Under the pieces are notes generated by a model. It saw only the letters and a program-made list of their open reading frames with translations, did not search any database and was not told the origin of the DNA. The position numbers were made by a program, and so were the translations under genes. A stretch of 7,652 nucleotides of DNA from an uncultured Acetatifactor sp. (lineage in GTDB: Bacteria > Bacillota > Clostridia > Lachnospirales > Lachnospiraceae), in contig CAJUNZ010000115.1 in NCBI GenBank assembly GCA_910587755.1, positions 1 to 7,652 of the forward strand. Reading direction: 5' to 3'. Below, piece by piece: positions 1 through 4,312 of the stretch. Within the stretch, counting starts at the first letter, position 1; each line of letters starts with the position of its first letter.

Positions 1-1
1 A

Positions 2-607
2 GCTTTTGAGGAGGAAGAGCGGGAGCTTTTGTATTCTTTTGTACAGAAAGAAATGATGGCTTCCTACGATCCCTTTATCTCAGATGGCATGAAGTATGCT
101 TTCTGGCTGCACTATGACACTATCTCAGAGCGGATGGGGGATTTTTTCCTGCTCTGGGCAAAAAAAGGGCTGCAGTATCCAGGAGCTTATGTGGCGTCCT
201 TTCTGGACAACACATATCAGGCCTGGTATCCTGGAACGGTTTTGAAGGATACAAGGGGTTATCGCTATTTTGACATTACAGGGTGGCAGGAGGAGTTTGG
301 AAATCCTAAGCTGCTCTGGCTGTATAACTATTACAAGAGGATTGATGATGAACTTACTTTCCAGAAGTATCCGGTGGTCCGGCTGCTGTTCTCCATTGGA
401 TTTATGTTCTGGACGGTTCTGGCAGCCTGGTTTTATGGTCTGTGGAAGAAGGACAGGGGAATTCTGGCGGCACTGGGCCTGGTGCTGTGCGTCTGTGTGA
501 CGAATCTGGCCGGGCCGGTGTCCGATGTAAGGTACTATCTGCTGGCATTTTATGCCTTTCCCCTCTGTGTAGGGATTTTTGCCGGAACCAGGGCGGAAAA
601 GGCATAG
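2..607 (+). CDS. C-terminal part of a multi-pass membrane protein (DUF6020 / GT-C glycosyltransferase-like), 5' truncated
   Basis: The frame is open from base 2 to the TAG at 605-607, so the gene starts left of the window. The TTG at 29 is only an internal codon. About 201 residues are visible. The first ~120 are a soluble, aromatic-rich stretch (FLDNTYQAWYP, near residues 67-77), probably extracytoplasmic. Three hydrophobic segments follow at roughly residues 123-147, 153-170 and 176-195, with the signature GPVSDVRYYL between the last two. A loop followed by a final helical bundle with a GPxSDxRY-type motif is what I recall from DUF6020 and related GT-C-fold membrane glycosyltransferases of Firmicutes. 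That assignment is from memory of the family, so the specific function is uncertain. It could be another polyprenyl-linked sugar transferase. There is no terminator directly after it, and the next gene starts 57 bases downstream. Confidence 0.6.
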   Translation, partial: AFEEEERELLYSFVQKEMMASYDPFISDGMKYAFWLHYDTISERMGDFFLLWAKKGLQYPGAYVASFLDNTYQAWYPGTVLKDTRGYRYFDITGWQEEFGNPKLLWLYNYYKRIDDELTFQKYPVVRLLFSIGFMFWTVLAAWFYGLWKKDRGILAALGLVLCVCVTNLAGPVSDVRYYLLAFYAFPLCVGIFAGTRAEKA

Positions 608-664
608 GACGGGAAAAAGCCGGAGTTGAAATCCGGGGCGGAAAAGGGATATGGGGGTGGTGGG

Positions 665-1483
665 TTGAGAATCACAGTCTTGATGGAAAATACCTGCGGA
701 GCAAGGGAGTGCCTTTTTGAGCACGGCCTGAGTATTTATATAGAAACAGGATTGCACAGACTTCTGGTGGACACAGGGGCTTCCGATGCTTTTTTGACAA
801 ATGCAGGCAGACTGGGCATTGATCTGAGGGCAGTGGACACAGTGGTGGTCAGCCACGGGCATTATGACCATGCCGGAGGAGTAATGGCTTTTTCACAGAT
901 AAATTCCCATGCCCGGATCTACATACACCGCCTGGCAGGGGAAGGGTATTACCATAAAAATGCATTGATGGAAAAATATATCGGGATGGATCCCCGGATC
1001 AGAGAGCTTCCACAGGTGGAATGGGTGGAAGGGGATCGGGTCATAGACGGGGAGCTCTCCCTTTTTGGTTCTGTGTCAGGAAGACGTCTCTGGCCCAAAG
1101 GCAACAGGGAGCTGATGGTCAAAAAGGGGGAAGTTTTTGCCCAGGATGAATTTCTTCATGAGCAGTACCTGGCAGTGGAGGCAGAGGGAAGAAGTCTTCT
1201 GGTCTCGGGCTGTGCCCACAATGGAATACTGAATATTCTGGACCGGTACAGAGAGCGCTGCGGAAAGGATCCGGACATGGTGATAAGCGGATTCCATATG
1301 AGCAGAAAGCCCCCTTACCGGGAGGAGGATCTGGAGCTGGTAAGAGAGACGGCCCAGGAGCTGAAGGGCCTGAATGTCCGCTTCTATACGGGACACTGCA
1401 CCGGGGAGATTCCCTTTCAGATTTTAAAAGAAGTCATGGGCGACCAGGTTGTGGGGCTGCACAGCGGGATGGAGATACAGTAA
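665..1483 (+). CDS. MBL-fold metallo-hydrolase, COG1237 / dihydropterin-synthase-like branch
   Basis: This 272-residue protein has the metallo-beta-lactamase fold signature SHGHYDHAGG at residues 63-72 (H64, H66, D68, H69 as metal ligands). Further likely ligands are H185 in SGCAHNGILNIL, H211 in ISGFHMS and H244 in YTGHCTG. The CAHNG and GFH / TGHCTG motifs are typical of COG1237, the branch named after archaeal dihydropterin-ribofuranosyl-aminobenzene-phosphate synthase. The role of bacterial members is not established. The frame extends up to a TTG at 626, but that codon directly abuts GGAG. The TTG at 665 gives the family-like N-terminus (M)RITVLMENT and has a G-rich GGGGGTGG (653-660) 4 bases upstream, so I chose it. 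ATG 683 would cut off the first beta strand. It probably shares a transcript with the membrane protein upstream. The substrate is unknown. Confidence 0.85.
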   Translation: MRITVLMENTCGARECLFEHGLSIYIETGLHRLLVDTGASDAFLTNAGRLGIDLRAVDTVVVSHGHYDHAGGVMAFSQINSHARIYIHRLAGEGYYHKNALMEKYIGMDPRIRELPQVEWVEGDRVIDGELSLFGSVSGRRLWPKGNRELMVKKGEVFAQDEFLHEQYLAVEAEGRSLLVSGCAHNGILNILDRYRERCGKDPDMVISGFHMSRKPPYREEDLELVRETAQELKGLNVRFYTGHCTGEIPFQILKEVMGDQVVGLHSGMEIQ

Positions 1484-1491
1484 TATGCAAA

Positions 1492-1527
1492 AATCCCGAG
1501 CCTGCACCAACCGCGAAGCCCGGGATT
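1492..1527 (+). terminator. Hairpin after the MBL gene, possible weak terminator
   Basis: Arms 1492-1501 (AATCCCGAGC) and 1518-1527 (GCCCGGGATT) pair over 10 positions with one A-C mismatch around a 16-base loop, 8 bases after the MBL stop codon. Five A's precede it (1489-1493), but only a weak pyrimidine tail (CTTAT) follows, so it is not a textbook intrinsic terminator. It may instead be an RNA 3'-end protector or part of a leader structure, because its right arm can also pair with 1628-1635. Confidence 0.35.
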
Positions 1528-1572
1528 CTTATAAGGGGAGGATTAAGTATTATCTTTATCTTTTGTATGATC

Positions 1573-1582
1573 AAAGGAGGGG
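1573..1582 (+). promoter_or_regulatory. Near-perfect Shine-Dalgarno without an annotated gene
   Basis: The sequence AAAGGAGGGG (AGGAGG core 1575-1580) is the strongest ribosome binding site in the intergenic region. It sits 6 bases ahead of a TTG at 1587, the start of a 39-codon ORF. An in-frame mini-ORF (ATG 1567, seven codons MIKGGVP) overlaps it and ends in TGA 1588-1590, overlapping that TTG by two bases. Another purine-rich GGGGAGG lies at 1535-1541 with no ATG behind it. The match is visible directly; that it is used is inferred. Confidence 0.4.
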
Positions 1583-1586
1583 TTCC

Positions 1587-1706
1587 TTGACAGTAAATAT
1601 TGTTGCACAAAACAGAAAGTTTATACACGGGCTTTCTTTTTTTTTGGAAAAAATTTATGTTGTGTTCAAGGAAATTCTGTTATATACTGATAAAAGTGGC
1701 GGATAA
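1587..1706 (+). CDS. Possible 39-residue small protein or leader ORF, unrecognised
   Basis: From TTG 1587 a frame runs 39 codons to TAA 1704-1706. The product begins MTVNIVAQNRKFIHGLSFFL and continues EKIYVVFKEILLYTDKSGG. It is preceded at ideal distance by AAAGGAGGGG. The middle (GLSFFLEKIYVVFKEILLY) is hydrophobic and aromatic with scattered charges, so it could be an amphipathic helix or a small membrane-associated peptide. I recognise no family. Against it: the frame contains a nine-T run (1637-1645) that looks like a transcription terminator tail, the base composition is AT-rich unlike neighbouring genes, and a promoter for the next gene overlaps its 3' part. It could equally be untranslated leader with a chance Shine-Dalgarno. 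Confidence 0.25.
   Translation: MTVNIVAQNRKFIHGLSFFLEKIYVVFKEILLYTDKSGG
1614..1645 (+). terminator. Candidate intrinsic terminator with nine-T tail
   Basis: The arms AGAAAG (1614-1619) and CTTTCT (1632-1637) form a 6-bp, rather AT-rich stem with a 12-base loop. They run into nine consecutive T's (1637-1645). Alternatively CGGGCTTT (1628-1635) can pair with GAAGCCCG (1515-1522), one G-U pair, giving a stronger GC stem right before the T run but with a loop of about 105 bases. Placement between the MBL gene and the promoter at 1660-1688 suits the end of the upstream transcript. The stem is weak, so confidence is moderate. Confidence 0.45.
1660..1688 (+). promoter_or_regulatory. Sigma-A-like promoter for the SEC-C gene
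   Basis: A -35-like TTGTGT (1660-1665) and a -10-like TATACT (1683-1688, five of six to consensus) are separated by exactly 17 bases in AT-rich DNA just after the nine-T run. Transcription would start near 1694-1696, giving a leader of about 75 bases before ATG 1770. It is the best promoter-like pair I found in the window and may drive the SEC-C gene and perhaps the downstream cluster. Confidence 0.5.
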
Positions 1707-1728
1707 CTGAAAATCCGGCAAAAATACA

Positions 1729-1746
1729 GCCGGCGGACATGCCGGC
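1729..1746 (+). promoter_or_regulatory. GC-rich 5'-leader hairpin upstream of the SEC-C gene
   Basis: The self-complementary hexamer GCCGGC occurs at 1729-1734 and 1741-1746, separated by GGACAT, so it can form a 6-bp all-GC stem with a 6-base loop. The same positions are a 9-base direct repeat, GCCGGCGGA (1729-1737 and 1741-1749). It lies in the inferred leader, 9 bases before the AGAGGTGG ribosome binding site (1756-1763). No T run follows, so it is not a terminator. A translational or RNA-stability role is possible but unproven. Confidence 0.3.
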
Positions 1747-1769
1747 GGAGCTTGAAGAGGTGGCAGGTT

Positions 1770-2285
1770 ATGGCATTATTGGAAAAATGGAGGAAGATGG
1801 CATATAATGAGTCGGAGAACCAGGAAAAGCTGAAAAAGCTCTGGGCCGACTATTTTCAGGAGGAGAAAGAGATCTACGCTCAGCTTCTGAAGAATCCGGA
1901 TGAGGTGGTGCAGGGGACGGTGGCGGAACTTGCGGAGAAGTACCAGGTATCCATCATGACCATGACGGGATTTCTGGACGGCATCAATGACAGCCTGGTC
2001 CGGCCCAACCCTATTGAGGAGATGGAAGAAGACACGCAGGTGAACCTTGGTTTTGAGAAAAGGCTGCTGTATAAAAATATGGTGGCGGCGGAAGCGGACT
2101 GGCTCTACAACCTGGAGGAGTGGAAAGATATCTTCGACGAGGATACCAGGAGGTCTCTCTACAGGGAGCAGAAGTCTTCTACCACCATTGTGAAAGGGAC
2201 CAAAGTGTATCCCAACGATCCCTGCCCCTGCGGGAGCGGGAAGAAATACAAGAAGTGCTGCGGCAGGAAAGAGAAGAATGCCTGA
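1770..2285 (+). CDS. SEC-C zinc-motif protein, small cytosolic, Lachnospiraceae type
   Basis: This 171-residue protein is mostly helical and acidic and ends in a SEC-C motif, DPCPCGSGKKYKKCCG. Its cysteines C152, C154, C163 and C164 fit the C-x-C-x8-C-C zinc-binding pattern known from the SecA C-terminus. In SecA this motif contacts SecB and the ribosome. In stand-alone proteins such as this the partner is unknown. The N-terminal ~145 residues (MALLEKWRKMAYNE, AELAEKYQVSIMTMTGFLDGIND) resemble an uncharacterised domain I associate with Clostridia; I know no function for it. ATG 1770 is preferred over the in-frame TTG 1752 because AGAGGTGG (1756-1763) is 6 bases upstream of the ATG and would lie inside the longer version. 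It is preceded by its own promoter and followed by a 65-base gap. Confidence 0.85.
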   Translation: MALLEKWRKMAYNESENQEKLKKLWADYFQEEKEIYAQLLKNPDEVVQGTVAELAEKYQVSIMTMTGFLDGINDSLVRPNPIEEMEEDTQVNLGFEKRLLYKNMVAAEADWLYNLEEWKDIFDEDTRRSLYREQKSSTTIVKGTKVYPNDPCPCGSGKKYKKCCGRKEKNA

Positions 2286-2350
2286 AGGACAATTTCTGAA
2301 GGGGTGCTCCCACAGGCACGTCCGTTATTGACGGGTGGGGACGAGTAGGT

Positions 2351-3208
2351 ATGAAAAAATTTTTGAAAAAAGTAAAGTGGGATGCCATCTTGACGTCAGT
2401 GCTTTACATAGTGCTGGGTATTGTGTCCATGGTGATTCCTCTGGCCATGGCCAAGATCCTGGGCTATCTGATCGGCATTCTGCTGATTGTGGCGGGGGCG
2501 GTGTCCATGATATGCTACCTGCTGCGGGAGGCGGCGCAGAATTATTACCGGAATGATTTTCTGCACGGACTTGTGGGCATAGCCATAGGCATTCTGGTGC
2601 TGTACAGGGTGGAGTGGATCATCTCCCTGCTGCCGGTGCTTCTGGGCATTCTGGTGCTGGCCAGCGGCTGCGGCAAGCTTCAGGAAGTGATTGACATGAA
2701 GCGGATGGGTTATGGCAGCTGGGTGGGAATGCTGATTCTGGCGGCTGTGAATGTGATCTTTGGGGTGGTGCTCATTGTCAATCCTTTTGAGTGGGCTCTT
2801 GTGCTTTTCCAGGTCATTGGGGCAGGGCTGGTTTTCAGCGGGGTCACGGATCTGGCCATGGTTCTCTTTGCGGCCTCCAGGTTCCGGAAGTTCTACGAAG
2901 CCCTTCAGCCGGTGGACAGCACCTATGTGGAGGTGACGGAGACAGAAAGTCATAAAAGCCCGGGGACAGACGCCGGGAATATCCCAGAAACCACCCAGGA
3001 GACAGGCGCGGGGGACGGTCAGGAGGCAGATACAGAGAGCGGCCAGGGAGCGGAGCACAGCCAGGAGACAGATGCGGAGAGAACAGACAGCAGTTCTGAG
3101 ACTGCCCGGAATGGGGGCGGCACCCAGACAGCAGCCCCTGAAAGGGGCAGTATCCAGGTGGGAGATGTGGAAGAAGTACTGTCCACGGATAAAGGAGCGG
3201 AACAGTGA
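2351..3208 (+). CDS. DUF308 / HdeD-like six-TM membrane protein with acidic disordered tail
   Basis: The protein has 285 residues. After a basic N-terminus (MKKFLKKVKW) there are six hydrophobic segments at about residues 12-30, 36-58, 70-85, 89-107, 123-143 and 149-174. They are arranged as paired helices with small-residue turns (LGIVSMVIPLAMAKILGYLIGILLI), typical of the DUF308 / HdeD family. HdeD is linked to acid resistance in Escherichia coli; the role of the Firmicute members is unknown. Residues 186-285 form a hydrophilic tail rich in E, D, T, G and Q with loose repeats (TQETGAG, SGQGAEHSQETDAE), probably disordered and cytoplasmic. The tail is an unusual addition to a bare DUF308 protein. 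The ATG follows GGGTGGGG (2333-2340) at a 10-base distance, a modest ribosome binding site. The stop TGA overlaps the GTG start of the next gene, pointing to translational coupling. Confidence 0.82.
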   Translation: MKKFLKKVKWDAILTSVLYIVLGIVSMVIPLAMAKILGYLIGILLIVAGAVSMICYLLREAAQNYYRNDFLHGLVGIAIGILVLYRVEWIISLLPVLLGILVLASGCGKLQEVIDMKRMGYGSWVGMLILAAVNVIFGVVLIVNPFEWALVLFQVIGAGLVFSGVTDLAMVLFAASRFRKFYEALQPVDSTYVEVTETESHKSPGTDAGNIPETTQETGAGDGQEADTESGQGAEHSQETDAERTDSSSETARNGGGTQTAAPERGSIQVGDVEEVLSTDKGAEQ

Positions 3209-3636
3209 ATATAGCATCGTTTTTACTGCCCAAGGACGAGGTGGCTTATCTGCGGGATGACATGACACTGAGACAGGGACTGGAAAAACTCAAAAGAAGC
3301 GGCTTTACAGCCATCCCTGTGATTGATGTGGAGGACAGGTACGTGGGAGTTGTGGGAGAGGGGGATTTTCTCTGGAACATTCTGTCCCACAACCAGAACC
3401 TGGAGGACATCAAGCTGAAAAAACTGGAGCACATGACCGTGCGGGATTTCCTGCAGAACGGAAAAGTGAAAGCGGCCCCCATTGATACGGCCATGGAAAA
3501 TCTTCTGGAGCGGGCCAAGAGCCAGAATTTTGTACCGGTAATTGATGACAGAAGTGTGTTTATCGGCATTGTCACCCGGGGTGATATCATCAAGTATTTT
3601 GTGGATAAGAGCGGAGGAAATTCCAGACATACATAA
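3205..3636 (+). CDS. Tandem CBS-domain protein
   Basis: This 143-residue protein consists of two CBS domains, about residues 6-57 and 74-132, so a pair makes one Bateman module. The second carries the canonical ribose-binding pattern G-I-V-T-R-G-D (121-127). The first has G-V-V-G-E-G-D (48-54), with glycine in place of the usual Thr/Ser, so one of the two sites may bind nucleotide poorly or not at all. CBS modules commonly bind AMP, ATP or related adenosyl ligands. With no attached enzyme domain here, the effect would be on a partner protein. Start GTG 3205 has AAAGGAGC (3191-3198) 6 bases upstream and overlaps the previous stop by 4 bases. apt follows 16 bases later. The ligand and partner are inferred, not shown. 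Confidence 0.9.
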   Translation: MNIASFLLPKDEVAYLRDDMTLRQGLEKLKRSGFTAIPVIDVEDRYVGVVGEGDFLWNILSHNQNLEDIKLKKLEHMTVRDFLQNGKVKAAPIDTAMENLLERAKSQNFVPVIDDRSVFIGIVTRGDIIKYFVDKSGGNSRHT

Positions 3637-3652
3637 GAAAGGTGTGTAAGCG

Positions 3653-4177
3653 ATGAAAAAGTTGGAAGACTATGTGGTGAGTATTCCTGATTTTCCGGAG
3701 AAAGGCATTATTTTCCGCGATGTGACCAGCGTGCTGCAGGATGCCCAGGGGCTGCAGCTGGCCATAGACACCATGCAGGAGAAGATCCAGGATCTGGAGT
3801 ATGACGTGGTGGCGGGGCCTGAGTCAAGGGGGTTTATATTTGGAACACCCATTGCCTATAATAATAAAAAGCCCTTTGTGCTGATCCGCAAGGCAGGAAA
3901 GCTTCCCAGGGAGACCGTCTCCACATCCTATGAACTGGAGTACGGTACGGCCACCATTGAGATGCACAAAGACAGCATCCGTCCCGGGCAGAAGGTTCTG
4001 ATCGTGGACGATCTGATCGCCACCGGGGGAACCACCCAGGCCATGATTGAGCTGATTGAGAAACTGGGAGGCCAGGTGGTGGGTATTGTGGTTCTGATGG
4101 AACTGGCAGGATTGAAAGGCCGTGAGAAGCTTGAGGGATACCGTCTGGAGTCGGCAGTGTGCTATGAGGGAAAGTAG
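3653..4177 (+). CDS. apt: Adenine phosphoribosyltransferase
   Basis: The enzyme converts adenine and PRPP to AMP and pyrophosphate in cytosolic purine salvage. At 174 residues it has the usual bacterial length. Visible motifs are PDFPEKGIIFRDVT (12-25), the AGPESRGF segment (54-61), the flexible-loop region RKAGKLP (79-85) followed by ELEYG (94-98), and the PRPP-binding loop VLIVDDLIATGGTT (115-128) with the adjacent acidic pair D119/D120. All expected catalytic features are present. ATG 3653 has AAAGGTGT (3638-3645) 7 bases upstream. It lies between a CBS-domain protein and rel, an apt-rel pairing that is common in Firmicutes. A gap of 135 bases separates it from rel, with no convincing terminator. 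Confidence 0.97.
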   Translation: MKKLEDYVVSIPDFPEKGIIFRDVTSVLQDAQGLQLAIDTMQEKIQDLEYDVVAGPESRGFIFGTPIAYNNKKPFVLIRKAGKLPRETVSTSYELEYGTATIEMHKDSIRPGQKVLIVDDLIATGGTTQAMIELIEKLGGQVVGIVVLMELAGLKGREKLEGYRLESAVCYEGK

Positions 4178-4312
4178 CTCCCATGGATGATTCCGTGTTC
4201 AGGTGACAGGATTATGTCTTCAGAGCAGGGGTCAGAGGAGACAGGAAACAGGCTGTGTCAGTTATTTTCCGACAGTTTCTAAGGCATAGTGGGCAGGAAA
4301 GCGTGGATATTG

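Noticed and set aside
17..30. Sequence GAGCGGGAGCTTTT repeated at about 6906-6919
   Set aside because: Both copies encode the same short Glu-Arg-Glu-Leu run inside unrelated genes, so this is chance from shared codons, not a repeat element.
125..871. 248-codon open frame on the - strand across the membrane gene and the MBL start
   Set aside because: The composition (Cys, His, Gln, Pro rich) is unlike a real protein, and it crosses two supported + strand genes.
1587..1615. Consensus -35 hexamer TTGACA at 1587-1592
   Set aside because: At 16-18 bases downstream there is only AAACAG-like sequence, not a -10. The next TA-rich hexamer is about 28 bases away, so the pair is unlikely to be a promoter. 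The TTG fits better as a possible start codon.
2286..2350. Short inverted repeats GTGC/GCAC and CCGT/ACGG upstream of the DUF308 gene
   Set aside because: The stems are only 4 bp and have no T run. They are common by chance and not strong enough to call a terminator or riboswitch.
2396..3268. 290-codon open frame on the - strand, opposite the DUF308 gene
   Set aside because: Its product is rich in His, Pro, Cys and Arg with no recognisable motif, and it mirrors the codon bias of the well-supported + strand gene. Long antisense frames are expected in this GC-rich coding DNA.
4178..4312. Gap between apt and rel searched for a promoter, terminator or small gene
   Set aside because: No well-spaced -35/-10 pair, no stem with a T run, and only a 7-codon ATG frame at 4183 without a ribosome binding site. 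It is most simply an intra-operon spacer.
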